From positions 248,001 through 312,000 of the forward strand of contig NZ_CBCRXM010000001.1 in NCBI RefSeq assembly GCF_965137005.1: a stretch of DNA of 64,000 nt, written 5' to 3'. Origin of the DNA: Sphingomonas_O antarctica (GTDB lineage: Bacteria; Pseudomonadota; Alphaproteobacteria; Sphingomonadales; Sphingomonadaceae). The notes beneath the pieces are model-generated. The model worked only from the letters and a program-made list of their open reading frames with translations, did no database searches and was not told where the DNA came from. The position numbers and the translations under genes are program-made. The number at the start of each line of letters is the position of its first letter. The first letter of the stretch is position 1. This document shows, in pieces, positions 1 through 8,638 of the stretch.

Positions 1-809
1 CCGAAGAAGGCGCAAGCGGCCGGCAGGTGCGGAAACACCGGAGCCCAGTATGCCGCCAGACTCTCGTTCAAGCCCGACTGATCGACCTTTCGCGCCGACC
101 GCATCAGCGCCACTCCCGCCAACCGCGTCACGTAGTGGTCGCGCCAATGCGACAGCGGTCGCGCGGGCATCGCGCCGGTCGTAATCGCGTTCGCCGCGCG
201 CGCCAGATCGAGCAGGAGGTCGGGAACCTCGACGTCAAGGCTCGATGCACCATCGACCGGACAGTTACGCTCATCGGGAGCGACGTAACCATGCCGGCCC
301 GCCGATGACCTTGTGACCATGCTGTCCCGCAGCCAGCATCCGTGCTCCGGGCACACCGGGAAGCCCGGAAGCTGATGAGCGACCATCCAGGTCGCGAAGC
401 CGTGCGTCGCGCGCTGTGCGACAACGCACTCCGGGCAAAAGCGCAACGCGACGCCAGCGCGGATGCGAAAGGCGGCGACGCCGAGCCTATGATGTGCGCT
501 GGACGCGTCGCTGGCCCGCATGTCGAACTCCGCTGCGCTCCGCGCCTCCTCGTCCTGGAATGCAGCGTAGAACGGGAATAGCGTGTGCCTCAGCAAGCCC
601 GCGCCATCCAAGCCGGACAGCGCCGGCAGGTTCGACGCAAGCGCGTCCAGTCCCGAAGGCAGGTCAAAGGTCGCTACCGCCGAGCGACGTCCAAACAGCT
701 CGGTCGCGTGCTCGGCGGCGTTGGGCGATCCCGCTAGGAAACCGTGGCGGGCGAGCACCCCGTAGAGGAGCTCGCCCGCGATCGGAGCCGGGAACACGGC
801 CAACGTCAC
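1..809 (-). CDS. tnsD: TnsD/TniQ-family target-site selector (partial, runs off window start)
   Basis: This is the fourth gene of the leftward Tn7-like transposition operon. Its GTG start overlaps the tnsC stop (GTGA at 806-809), and the frame stays open to the window edge, so about 269 N-terminal codons are visible. TniQ hallmarks are present: a GELLYGVLARHG opening, an LFPFYAAF segment, and a zinc-finger pattern C125-x2-C128-x24-C153-x2-H156 counted from the GTG. TniQ/TnsD proteins recognise a target and recruit TnsC and then TnsAB. The C-terminal part, where TnsD proteins usually bind attachment-site DNA, is outside the window, so the target cannot be read. The family call is secure; TnsD-type homing is inference. 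Confidence 0.88.
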   Translation of the reverse strand, partial: MTLAVFPAPIAGELLYGVLARHGFLAGSPNAAEHATELFGRRSAVATFDLPSGLDALASNLPALSGLDGAGLLRHTLFPFYAAFQDEEARSAAEFDMRASDASSAHHRLGVAAFRIRAGVALRFCPECVVAQRATHGFATWMVAHQLPGFPVCPEHGCWLRDSMVTRSSAGRHGYVAPDERNCPVDGASSLDVEVPDLLLDLARAANAITTGAMPARPLSHWRDHYVTRLAGVALMRSARKVDQSGLNESLAAYWAPVFPHLPAACAFF

Positions 810-2650
810 GACGCCAGGATCTCGTCCGGCGTCGCGAGCATACCGGCAGCCGCCAGCGCCGCAGCCGGATCCTCGGACGACGCGGCGATTGCGCGCATGT
901 CGTCAGCCAGCACCTCCTTCTTCTTCGAGGGCGGACGCTTGACCTTCTCCGGTCGGGGCGCAGGCTCTGCGGTGAGGAGGTCGGTGACCGCCTCCATCAT
1001 ACCGAGCAGATCGTCGGCGGCCACGGTCAGCGAGGCGTTCGCAACCACGCGCTCGACCACCTCCGGCGCGTGGCCACGCTGCACGAGGCCGGCCTTCAAC
1101 GCGGTCCAGGGCACATCCTTGGCCTTCGTCTCGGCATCCGTGATGCGCTGGCGCAAGTCGCGCAGGTAACGCAACTCGCGCTGGGTCCGGCCGGTCTCCT
1201 GACACAGCAGGCGCTCGACGTGCTGGTGGAGCGGCTCCAGATCCTCCCACCGTTCGAACATCTCCGGCCGATTCTCGCGCAACGCCTGCATCATCGGCTG
1301 GATGAGGCCGAGCTCGTCCTTGGCGATAGAGCGGAACAGGGCCGCGTCCATGGTCTCCGGAGTGCCATATACCTCGCCCCTGCTGATGGTGCGGAGCTGG
1401 CCGAGCAGCACGAGCTTCACAGCGATGTCGATGATTCCTTGGCTCTCGTCGTAGATCGCCTCGCTGATGTCGGGCGTCAGCGCCGTCGGCACCGCCGTCC
1501 ACTGGTAAGGCCACAGCCGCTCGAGCCAGTCGTCCCACTCCTGGCCACGCGACATGCGCGACCAGTTCGGCTGCCCAAGGCCGCACGCGCGCCGCGCCTC
1601 GCGGAACGCGCCGTCAATGATCGGGCGCGCCTCGTTGGTGCCGATGAGCATGATGGGAACGCCCAGCATGTTCACCAGCGTCACCAGGAAGTTCACCAGC
1701 GGCTTGACGCCCTCCTTCGACTGGCGCGCGTGCTGGATCTCGTCGATGACGATGATGCCAACCGCGTGCAGCGTGACGAGGTGCTGCACGAAAAGCATCA
1801 TCTCGTCGCCGGCGACGCGCTTGCCTTCCGCCCCGAAGCGCTCAGCGTAGCGCGTGCCCAGCACCTTGTCGAACGCGGCGAGAAGCGCGATGCAGAGCTG
1901 CTTGCGACCGCCCGTCGAGGGGCACTCGATCTTCAGCCACACCACCTGCTTGATTACACCGTAAGGCAACACCTGCTCCACCACCTGCGGGATCTTCGAA
2001 AGCGTGCGCATGATGGTTGTCGTCTTGCCGGTGCCTGGGTCGCCGATCAAAGTGGAGCAGGGCGCGTTGCTGTGGGTCAGGGCCGGCATGGACGCCTGAA
2101 CCTCGTCGGGAGACGCGCCCGTGGCGAGCCTCTGGATCGCCGCCGCGCTAGCCAGCAGCGCCGGCCGATGCATGCCGCGCGCGGGGTCGCGCGCCTTGTA
2201 GCCCTGCCTGATCATCATACCAACGCGCTCGGCGAGGTCCACGTGGTTCCCGTTTGGAAAGACCGCGTCCAGCACGCGCAGGCCGCCGTAGCGACGTTGC
2301 GTGTGCGGCAGACCGCGCTCCGACTCGGCGTGCTCCGGTTTCACGATCAGCATGTCGTAAAGCTCCAGCCACGACGGGGGCGGCCCCAAAACACGGGTGA
2401 ACGGGTTGCGCCACAGCTCCGGCAGCCAGCCTGCGGGCACCTCGTCGGTCGCCATGGGGGCGCCCGCCGTCGCGACTGCGACCGTCGAGGCCTCGGTCGA
2501 TGCTGCCGCGACCGACATCACGTTGGAAACGTCGGCGGCGACCTGGTCGTCGGCGGCATTGGAAACACCGCCGACGGAAATAGCCGGTGCCAGCGGGTCT
2601 GCGATCAGATCACAGCCGTTGAAGCCGTCGTGGAGGTTGATGTCGAGCAT
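806..2650 (-). CDS. tnsC: TnsC/TniB-like AAA+ ATPase, transposition regulator
   Basis: The 614-residue protein carries an AAA+ core: Walker A GDPGTGKT at residues 203-210, Walker B IIVIDE at 299-304, and a sensor-like GTNE at 337-340. A roughly 190-residue N-terminal extension precedes the ATPase domain, as in TnsC proteins that contact the target selector. In Tn7-like systems TnsC forms ATP-dependent filaments on target DNA and links TniQ/TnsD to the TnsAB transposase. The gene starts 1 bp after the tnsB stop and overlaps the tniQ start by 3 bp, so the proteins are probably made in coupled fashion. Confidence 0.93.
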   Translation of the reverse strand: MLDINLHDGFNGCDLIADPLAPAISVGGVSNAADDQVAADVSNVMSVAAASTEASTVAVATAGAPMATDEVPAGWLPELWRNPFTRVLGPPPSWLELYDMLIVKPEHAESERGLPHTQRRYGGLRVLDAVFPNGNHVDLAERVGMMIRQGYKARDPARGMHRPALLASAAAIQRLATGASPDEVQASMPALTHSNAPCSTLIGDPGTGKTTTIMRTLSKIPQVVEQVLPYGVIKQVVWLKIECPSTGGRKQLCIALLAAFDKVLGTRYAERFGAEGKRVAGDEMMLFVQHLVTLHAVGIIVIDEIQHARQSKEGVKPLVNFLVTLVNMLGVPIMLIGTNEARPIIDGAFREARRACGLGQPNWSRMSRGQEWDDWLERLWPYQWTAVPTALTPDISEAIYDESQGIIDIAVKLVLLGQLRTISRGEVYGTPETMDAALFRSIAKDELGLIQPMMQALRENRPEMFERWEDLEPLHQHVERLLCQETGRTQRELRYLRDLRQRITDAETKAKDVPWTALKAGLVQRGHAPEVVERVVANASLTVAADDLLGMMEAVTDLLTAEPAPRPEKVKRPPSKKKEVLADDMRAIAASSEDPAAALAAAGMLATPDEILAS

Positions 2651-2651
2651 G

Positions 2652-4880
2652 TCAGTTCCTTCCCTTCAATCGATCCGCCAGGGACGGCGTCGCGTGGTTG
2701 TCGTTCGACTGCCGCCCCTGGGCGGCTTCCGCCGCCGGACACGCCGACGGGAGAACGGTAGGTGCCGGGGTTGCGTGCGGCGACATGTCAGCATGATATT
2801 CAGAGACCTGCTCGACCATATCGAACTCGCGTTCCTCCCGGGTCGCCTCGCGGATGCCTGACGTCTCGGCCGCGGCGGACGGCGCGGGCGGAGTCCGGGC
2901 CATGGCGGCCTGGGCACGTCGACGGTCGTCATCCAGTTCCTTGTCGGCGACGATACCCTCCGCGGTTTCCCGGAGGTCGGCCCAGGCGGCCGTCGCATTG
3001 GCCTCTTTCTGCTCGTCGGCGAGCTCCCAGAAGGATGCTCCGCCGAAGCGGCTATCGGTCAGCTCCGCCACGCGGAAGCCGAACGGCGCCCTCGCGTCGT
3101 GGACGTAGATGACGTCGGTGAAGCGACGGTCGAAGCTGATCGGGACCGAGCCGCGGCCCGTCATGGAAACCTTGTCGAACCAGCCGTCGTCGACCGCGTC
3201 GGCAAACGAGTAGCTGGCGCCCTTGAAGAAGAGCCCGGTTCGACGGCAAACCGCCGTGCCCTGCTCCAGCAGCGCGAACTTCACCGCTTCCGGGTGCGCC
3301 CGCTGCGGCAGGCCAAGAGCGGCCACGCCCCAACGCCACATCTCGGCGGGGACCGCGGGCACCTTGTCCGCGATCATCTCGGGCAGGAGCGGGTAGTCCT
3401 CGATGCGATGGCGGTTGTTGTAGTGGAGGACGCAGATGATGATCGCGCGCGTCAGCTCGTCCAAATCATAGGCCGTTTCCAGGCGGTAGTCCTCTGCCCC
3501 ACGCTCACGGAAGTCAGCGTGAACGAAGCCGGGCACGTGCGGCTTCAGCATCGCGTGGATCAACCCGAACCGGCGCTCGACGATGCCCTTCCAATCGGGC
3601 CGATAGGCGGTAACATTGCCCACGGTCACCCCGAACTGCGAGATAAGGCCGAGGACGCCGGACGATTTCATCTCGCCATTGTCGCCCTCAAGGATCGCGC
3701 AAAGGTGCTGGGTCGGCCAGTCCTCCTCGTCGATCTCGACGCCGTATTTCGCACAGAACTCGACCTTGCTGGTCATCGCGTTGGCCAGCGCGGTCATCGC
3801 GCCGATCCACGACGGGGGATCGAGCGACAAGGCGAAGCCGACGATCATGCGAGTCCAGACGTCGACGACCACATAGAGGGTCGGCCGCCACACAAGCCTG
3901 CGGCGGTTACGCCGCGAACGGGCGTAGACGTCGATCTGCGTCGCGTCGATCTGGTAGCGGGCGCCAGGGCCCCACGCCTCGTCGGTCGAATTGCCGAGCA
4001 GCGGCCGATGGCGCCGCGCGTATACGGACTTGCCGAGGCGCTTGATTTCAGCCTTCCAGCGTTTCCGCTCGCGATGGTAGTGGTAGACGAACTGCTCGTA
4101 GCGCGGCAGTCCGAGCCTCTCATAGGCTGCGTCGGGGATCTTCTTGCCGAATTCCTGGCGGAGCTTCTGCACCGCGTCCCAGAACCCGACGCGTAGGCAG
4201 TGGTGAAAGGCATCGACCAGCTTCACCTTGCCGACGGCGTCGTGCAGATCGAAGCCAACGCGGAAAACCTTCTTCATGGCCTCGGTGACCGGCGTGCCCC
4301 TCGGGTTGCCGTCCTTCGGCGCCGGCCCCGACTTCTTGCCGCCCTCGCAGACCGGCCGCGGGTCGCCGGGATTGCCGCACTCCTCGTAACTCGGGCGCAA
4401 AGCGTCCTTCGCCATGCCGCCGTGGAAGACCTTCATCAGGTTGTTGTTGATCGTCGCGGCGCTGGCACCGCGCTTTCCGGCCGCGATGGCAGCCGTTGAC
4501 GCGCTAGCGACAAGCTCTGCGCGGTGCTTGCGGTCAAACACGTCGGTCGTGGCGAGCAGCGGTTCGACGATCGCCCACGCCTCGTCGCGCAGCTTGAGGT
4601 GCTTCGTCCGCGCCTCGGCGCGCTTCCTCGCCCGCTTGTTCCCCTCGGCGCTGCCGATGTAAACGTGGTCAGGAATGAAGGCGGGTGCCTGGCCCGCCTC
4701 CACCTTCCAGCCGTTGACCACAACCTCGCGCTCCAACTCCTCGCCGATATGCGTCTCGGGCGTGGACGTGGGGTCGTCCACGTCCACGGTGAACACCGCA
4801 TCTTTCGACCAATCGGTCCACACCACCTTCAGGCGACCGTAGGCGCCCAAGGTGTCGATGACGGAGTGCTGCGCGAGCAT
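2652..4880 (-). CDS. tnsB: TnsB-like DDE transposase
   Basis: The 742-residue transposase has an RNase H-fold integrase core. D312 (in YQIDAT), D400 (in EGDNGE) and E435 (in KGIVERRFG) form a DDE triad. The D-D and D-E distances are 88 and 35 residues, equal to those of Tn7 TnsB (D273, D361, E396). N-terminal DNA-binding domains (about 1-290) precede the core and a Mu-type C-terminal region follows. TnsB binds the transposon ends and joins the 3' ends to target DNA. It lies 3 bp after tnsA. The C-terminal tail, rich in A, P and E, is where TnsB contacts TnsC in Tn7. Confidence 0.95.
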   Translation of the reverse strand: MLAQHSVIDTLGAYGRLKVVWTDWSKDAVFTVDVDDPTSTPETHIGEELEREVVVNGWKVEAGQAPAFIPDHVYIGSAEGNKRARKRAEARTKHLKLRDEAWAIVEPLLATTDVFDRKHRAELVASASTAAIAAGKRGASAATINNNLMKVFHGGMAKDALRPSYEECGNPGDPRPVCEGGKKSGPAPKDGNPRGTPVTEAMKKVFRVGFDLHDAVGKVKLVDAFHHCLRVGFWDAVQKLRQEFGKKIPDAAYERLGLPRYEQFVYHYHRERKRWKAEIKRLGKSVYARRHRPLLGNSTDEAWGPGARYQIDATQIDVYARSRRNRRRLVWRPTLYVVVDVWTRMIVGFALSLDPPSWIGAMTALANAMTSKVEFCAKYGVEIDEEDWPTQHLCAILEGDNGEMKSSGVLGLISQFGVTVGNVTAYRPDWKGIVERRFGLIHAMLKPHVPGFVHADFRERGAEDYRLETAYDLDELTRAIIICVLHYNNRHRIEDYPLLPEMIADKVPAVPAEMWRWGVAALGLPQRAHPEAVKFALLEQGTAVCRRTGLFFKGASYSFADAVDDGWFDKVSMTGRGSVPISFDRRFTDVIYVHDARAPFGFRVAELTDSRFGGASFWELADEQKEANATAAWADLRETAEGIVADKELDDDRRRAQAAMARTPPAPSAAAETSGIREATREEREFDMVEQVSEYHADMSPHATPAPTVLPSACPAAEAAQGRQSNDNHATPSLADRLKGRN

Positions 4881-4883
4881 GGC

Positions 4884-5684
4884 TTAGACCGCCCCGCCGG
4901 CCAGCCGCAGCTGGGTGACCGCACCAAACGGCGTCAGCCGGGAGACCCCGTCCAGCACCACGAGCCCACGGGCCAGCAGCCGGCGCACGGCGGACATGCC
5001 GGTGCCCGGAGCCCATCCATGCAGGCGCTCGGCGGCCTGGCAGGTCTCGACGAGCGTGCCCGACGCAGCGTCGGCCAGCTCGACCAGCATGGCGTCGGCG
5101 CACTCGTCCCAGTCCACCGCGTTAGGCGACTTCAGGCGCGCGACCTGCGCCCACTGGGCGCGCTCCTGCGCGCCGATGCGCTCGGCGCGCGACACCGAGC
5201 AGCCGGTGACGACCTTCCACGCGATCCCGCGGCGGCGCCAGTATTCGCGCTCGATCGCGAGCTTCTCGATGACGCGGCGCCTACGGAGCTCGCTCGCCGA
5301 CTTGACCGCGAGCGCAACGCCGCGACCTCCGGCCAGATCGACGAGCAGGTCCGACGTCATGACGACATCCACGCCGTGGTCGGCGGGATGCGCGATTCCG
5401 AGCTGATCGGCGATCACCATCGTCTCCGCGCGGTGCAGCGGAAACTGCTCGCGGATGTCGAGCACGTCGGGACGACCGTCGAACTTCAGGAAGACATCCT
5501 CCTCCATGTCCGAGAACAGGTGCTGGACGCGACCCGTGGTCTGGCCGAGACGGCGGTGCACCCGGCCCGACGAGGAGAAGCTGGTGACGGTCAGCCACGG
5601 CTTGTAGTCCTTGCCATGGCCGCGACCGCGGCCCTGCTTCAGCATGCGCGCGATGCTCTTTTCCGTGGTGCGACGACGGGCCAT
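4884..5684 (-). CDS. tnsA: TnsA-like heteromeric transposase endonuclease
   Basis: The 266-residue protein cleaves the transposon 5' ends, which allows cut-and-paste movement. Restriction-endonuclease-fold residues line up with Tn7 TnsA: E61/E62 in SDMEED, D112 in MTSDLLVD, and K128 in ALAVKSA (Tn7: E63, D114, K132). The remaining about 100 residues match the position of the TnsA C-terminal winged-helix domain that contacts TnsC. An open frame extends 66 codons upstream, but ATG at 5684 lies 1 bp after the stop of the preceding small gene and gives the family N-terminus. An intact-looking TnsA suggests cut-and-paste rather than replicative transposition. Confidence 0.93.
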   Translation of the reverse strand: MARRRTTEKSIARMLKQGRGRGHGKDYKPWLTVTSFSSSGRVHRRLGQTTGRVQHLFSDMEEDVFLKFDGRPDVLDIREQFPLHRAETMVIADQLGIAHPADHGVDVVMTSDLLVDLAGGRGVALAVKSASELRRRRVIEKLAIEREYWRRRGIAWKVVTGCSVSRAERIGAQERAQWAQVARLKSPNAVDWDECADAMLVELADAASGTLVETCQAAERLHGWAPGTGMSAVRRLLARGLVVLDGVSRLTPFGAVTQLRLAGGAV

Positions 5685-5685
5685 G

Positions 5686-6009
5686 TCAAACCTCCCCCGA
5701 CGTGCGGGGCGTGATCGCCACCAGCTTGGCACGTGCCCGGCGATCGGCGCTCTGCTCCCGACGGATGCGCCGGCGCATGTCCGCAATGCGGGCGCACCGC
5801 TCGATCGCCTCATCGAGATACCGCGTCGTGCTATCGCCCGCGCCGGCAAACTGGGCGGCAACGAGCGGACGCTCGCTGGCACGAACTGCCCTGACCATGC
5901 CGGTCAGCGGCTCGATCTCGAATTCGACGCGGTGGCGGCTACGCTCGAAGCTCCGCATGACGCGCTCGATGGCCGGCTTGGCGCCGGCGAAGTAGGTGTC
6001 GTTCTTCAT
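5686..6009 (-). CDS. Small conserved-looking protein leading the tns operon
   Basis: This is a 107-residue basic protein of unknown function. It has two amphipathic helical stretches, no membrane segment and no recognised motif; the C-terminal half (about 60-95) is rich in R and A. Its TGA is one base before the tnsA ATG, which implies co-transcription and translational coupling. A purine-rich AAAGAGA lies upstream of its ATG. The position suggests a regulator or accessory factor of transposition, but nothing in the sequence proves it. Confidence 0.6.
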   Translation of the reverse strand: MKNDTYFAGAKPAIERVMRSFERSRHRVEFEIEPLTGMVRAVRASERPLVAAQFAGAGDSTTRYLDEAIERCARIADMRRRIRREQSADRRARAKLVAITPRTSGEV

Positions 6010-6381
6010 TGGTCTCTTTCACGCATGAGGCCACACCCCGCAGCGCGCTTGACGCACCGGGCGAAGCCGATCTCGAAATACCCCACCACGCTGGCGGGGA
6101 CGGTTCAGAGTGATGCGAGAAGGGGCGGACGGACCTTCGACAGACGCGCGTCCACGCACACCGCGACGTCGTCGCGGCGGTTACGCCCTTGACCTCGAGG
6201 GGAGGGGCGTGCGATTGGAATGGCGGCTGTAAAAGGTGTCCGGCGCTTCATCGCGTCGGATGTCAGGTCATCATCGGCTCTCCTTCCTCTGTTCGCCCTG
6301 GTAGGCACGGTTGAAGCGCGATCCTGGGACCACGCCGCTCGCGGGGGTCGTCCGTTGGCGCGGACGATCCCCGTATTCGTT
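6010..6381. other. Gene-poor stretch upstream of the tns operon
   Basis: No convincing gene is visible in these 372 bases. Open frames here are arginine-rich and have no good start. The segment probably holds the tns operon promoter (leftward) and the 3' untranslated end of the winged-helix gene, including the hairpin listed separately. Confidence 0.45.
6344..6372 (-). terminator. Hairpin after the winged-helix gene
   Basis: The arms GGGGTCGTCCG and CGGACGATCCCC pair with one bulged base around a 6-base loop, just downstream of the leftward gene that ends at 6382. There is no T-run, so it may be a weak terminator or a protein-binding site. Confidence 0.35.
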
Positions 6382-6798
6382 CTAGCTCGCCTCCGGATGC
6401 CCGGCCTGGCCCAGCTGCCACTTGTCGCCGACATGCTCGACCTCACCGCGACCCAGCATCTTGCGCAGGATCGGCGATATGCTGGTCCGGGCGACGGTCG
6501 CGCCGAAGCGCGCCTGCATCGCGTCGATCATCTGCCGGATGCCAATCGGGGACCCCGCTTCGGCCAGAACCTCCTTCAACATCGCGCGAATGGTGCGCGT
6601 GCGCGGCGTTCCATCTGCGTCGCCGCCAGGGAAATACCGCAGCAGTGCCGTCTCGACCTCGATCGCCCGCGCAATCTCGTCGACACGGGCGACAAGCGTC
6701 GCACGCTCCCCCGACAACGTCGCGATCCTCGCCAGCACGTCACTTCTCCTCAGCGTTACGCTCTCGTCGGGGCCGGGGTGCGAATCATCATTGCTCAT
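6382..6798 (-). CDS. Winged helix-turn-helix protein, possible regulator
   Basis: This is a 138-residue protein. Residues about 20-50 form a probable coiled coil. The C-terminal part (about 70-130) reads as a winged-helix domain: TIRAMLKEVLAEAG, then an IRQMIDAM helix, then SISPILRKMLGRGEVEH and a final wing ending in KWQL. ATG at 6798 is preferred over an upstream TTG. It sits between the tns operon and a palindrome-rich intergenic region and is transcribed in the same direction as tns, so it may regulate the element. It resembles small winged-helix proteins common in proteobacterial accessory DNA. Confidence 0.6.
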   Translation of the reverse strand: MSNDDSHPGPDESVTLRRSDVLARIATLSGERATLVARVDEIARAIEVETALLRYFPGGDADGTPRTRTIRAMLKEVLAEAGSPIGIRQMIDAMQARFGATVARTSISPILRKMLGRGEVEHVGDKWQLGQAGHPEAS

Positions 6799-6845
6799 AC
6801 TTTGCGTTGATTGCCGCAACCCGGCCCAGAGTCAACGGTGAAACT

Positions 6846-6880
6846 ACGCGGACACCGTAGTCCATGTCCGCGCGGACTAC
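6846..6880. promoter_or_regulatory. Interleaved inverted repeats, probable operator
   Basis: GTAGTCC (6857-6863) and GGACTAC (6874-6880) form a perfect 7-base inverted repeat with a 10-base spacer. CGCGGAC at 6847-6853 and its reverse complement GTCCGCG at 6866-6872 interleave with it. The repeats lie between the divergent winged-helix gene (6798, leftward) and the DUF6471 gene (7064, rightward), where an operator for either product would be expected. Confidence 0.45.
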
Positions 6881-7063
6881 ATAAGCCGAGTTGATTGGAT
6901 GATCAACCGTCTAAACGCTTGAGCAGAATATTTAGGTGTTTTAAGTGGACATCGCCCAACCGCGTCCGGCTCTCCAAGAGCCACCGCGTATGTATTCCGT
7001 CGCGTAGGCGGTCACTATTACCAATCAGGGGCGATGAACTGGTTCTCGTTTGGAGAGAGGAAA

Positions 7064-7372
7064 ATGGTAATGGACACCACCGTCAGCGCCCAAGTGGCAC
7101 CACGTCGCGGGCGCAAGACCCTCAAGGGCTATGGTTTTGACCTTCAGGCGAAGCAGATAATTCGAAACGAACTCATTCGGAGCGGCGTCAGCCACGAGGA
7201 ACTGGTCAAGCGGCTGGCACGAATGGGCGTGATCGAGAACGTGCCAAACCTACGCAACAAGCTCACCCGAGGGCGCTTCAGCGCTCCGTTTCTCCTGCAG
7301 GTGATGGCTGCTCTTGGCGCGAAGTCGATCGATCTCGACGAGGCGCTGACCGACCTAGCGACCGCGAATTAG
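7064..7372 (+). CDS. DUF6471-type small helical protein
   Basis: The 102-residue protein has a core resembling DUF6471: an IIRNELIRSGVSHEELVKRL segment, an NLRNKLTRGRFSAPFLLQVM segment and a short acidic tail. The arrangement looks like a helix-turn-helix repressor fold. The ATG at 7064 is chosen over an in-frame ATG at 7034 because GGAGAGAGG lies directly upstream at 7052-7060. The function of DUF6471 is unknown; its helix pattern and position suggest DNA binding. Confidence 0.7.
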   Translation: MVMDTTVSAQVAPRRGRKTLKGYGFDLQAKQIIRNELIRSGVSHEELVKRLARMGVIENVPNLRNKLTRGRFSAPFLLQVMAALGAKSIDLDEALTDLATAN

Positions 7373-7402
7373 CCTGCTAAAAAGCTCGCAAGCAGACCGA
7401 TC

Positions 7403-7431
7403 TTGTCTACTTGGTCCGTTTGGCCCATATA
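7403..7431 (+). promoter_or_regulatory. Possible sigma-70 promoter of the RES toxin-antitoxin pair
   Basis: TTGTCT (7403-7408) and CATATA (7426-7431) are separated by 17 bases and lie 20 bases before the antitoxin-like gene. Two AAAGGAC repeats follow at 7431-7446. Together with GGTCC at 7413 they could form an autoregulatory operator. This is an inspection-only call. Confidence 0.35.
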
Positions 7432-7451
7432 AAGGACAGAAAGGACAAGCA

Positions 7452-8063
7452 ATGGTTGCATCTCTAGCCTCACACGCTCGCACTCGCGATGAGAATAGCG
7501 GACTGCGTGGCCGCGCCCTCGCGGCCCTTCAGGCGGCGATCGCGGTCGCGGTCGCAAGCGCCAGCGACGATACGTTGGAGGCGATCGTCAGCGCGCGCAA
7601 CGATCCCGGCCAGGCGCTCGCCGTGGCACCCCGCGACCTCGCGCCTGCGCCTCCAGAGCGCCTCGCGGCCGAGCGCGCGGCCAAGGCCCGAACCGCCCAC
7701 TTCCGCGCCGAGGTCGCCGAAAAGGGCGGCGGCATGTTCGCGCGCGCCGACGTGGCGCAGCTACTCGGCGTCACGCCGGCGGCCGTCGACAAGCAGCGGC
7801 AGCGCGGACAAATCCTCGGCGTGCCGTATGGAAACGAGATCCGCTTCCCGGCGGCGCAGTTCAAGGACGGCACGGTCGTCGCCGGCATCAAGCCCATCCT
7901 CGCGGCCTTCGGCGATATGAACCCCTGGGGGCAGCTCCAGCTCCTGGTCGCGCCCCTCGACGGATTCGGGGAGAGACCGGCCTCCATCCTCGACCTGCTG
8001 TCCCGCGGCGTGGGCGAGGACGTCCGCCTCCAGCTGACCGGGCTCGCGCGCGGCTGGGCATAA
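7452..8063 (+). CDS. Antitoxin-like DNA-binding partner of a RES toxin
   Basis: The protein has 203 residues. A central helix-turn-helix (about 95-140: MFARADVAQLLGVTPAAVDK followed by a wing-like IRFPAAQF) is joined to a C-terminal region (about 150-195) with NPWGQLQLL and PASILDLLSRG. That layout resembles the toxin-binding end of Xre/ParS (DUF2384) antitoxins. The N-terminal 90 residues, rich in A and R, are an unusual extension that makes the protein longer than typical Xre antitoxins. It lies 4 bases before the RES gene. The antitoxin role is inference from gene order and C-terminal resemblance. Confidence 0.65.
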   Translation: MVASLASHARTRDENSGLRGRALAALQAAIAVAVASASDDTLEAIVSARNDPGQALAVAPRDLAPAPPERLAAERAAKARTAHFRAEVAEKGGGMFARADVAQLLGVTPAAVDKQRQRGQILGVPYGNEIRFPAAQFKDGTVVAGIKPILAAFGDMNPWGQLQLLVAPLDGFGERPASILDLLSRGVGEDVRLQLTGLARGWA

Positions 8064-8067
8064 GCCA

Positions 8068-8631
8068 GTGACGCTTCCCCTGCGAACCCGCAGTCTGCGG
8101 GCCGGCACCGTGCTGCATCGGATCCACCGCCTCATCCACGATCCGATCTACTTCGGCCCGACCGGAGCGGCACCGGAGTTGCGCTACGACGATCCGGACG
8201 GCGTCTTCAAGGTGCTCTATCTCGCCCGCAAGCTGGAGACCGCCTTCGGCGAGACGCTCGTGCGCTTGCCGACCGTGACCGACGTGCTGTCGACCGACGT
8301 ACTTGTCAGAGCCCGGAGCGAGATCGTCACCACCAGGGCCCTGCGGCTCTACCCCCTCGATGACGCCGGGGTGTCCGCCCACGGGTTGCGGATCCCCGAC
8401 GTCCTGGGCGACAACTACGCCGCAACCTGGAAACTGAGCGCATACATCCATGCGAACACCGCCGCCGACGGGATCGCCTACATCTCGCGATTCAACGGCG
8501 GACAATGCATCGCGCTCTTCGACCACGCGGCCGGCGCGATCGCCAGGACCGGCGACCTCGCCGTGCCACTCACCCCAGAGCTCGGCGCCGAGCTAGCCGG
8601 CAGATTTGGTAAGAACTATGTCGAGCCATAG
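8068..8631 (+). CDS. RES-domain toxin-like protein
   Basis: The 187-residue protein has the RES family layout: R18 in the LHRIH segment, Y51 in LYLARKLETAFGETL with E57 and E62, and S140-R141 in AYISRF. Characterised RES toxins deplete NAD+ by hydrolysis or phosphorolysis. The start is GTG, 4 bases after the antitoxin-like gene. As cargo of a transposon, a toxin-antitoxin pair would stabilise the element. The family assignment is good; NAD+ degradation is by analogy. Confidence 0.8.
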   Translation: MTLPLRTRSLRAGTVLHRIHRLIHDPIYFGPTGAAPELRYDDPDGVFKVLYLARKLETAFGETLVRLPTVTDVLSTDVLVRARSEIVTTRALRLYPLDDAGVSAHGLRIPDVLGDNYAATWKLSAYIHANTAADGIAYISRFNGGQCIALFDHAAGAIARTGDLAVPLTPELGAELAGRFGKNYVEP

Positions 8632-8638
8632 GAGCGGG

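Noticed and set aside
416..2761. 781-residue plus-strand reading frame
   Set aside because: It lies opposite tnsC and tniQ, is rich in R and H with no domain, and arises from high-GC codon structure.
6105..6446. 113-residue minus-strand frame
   Set aside because: Arginine-rich, partly overlaps the winged-helix gene, and has no ribosome site or motif.
6846..6880. Palindromes as a second transposon end
   Set aside because: They do not match the AACTATGTTCGA repeats, and the second tniQ with the better end lies farther right.
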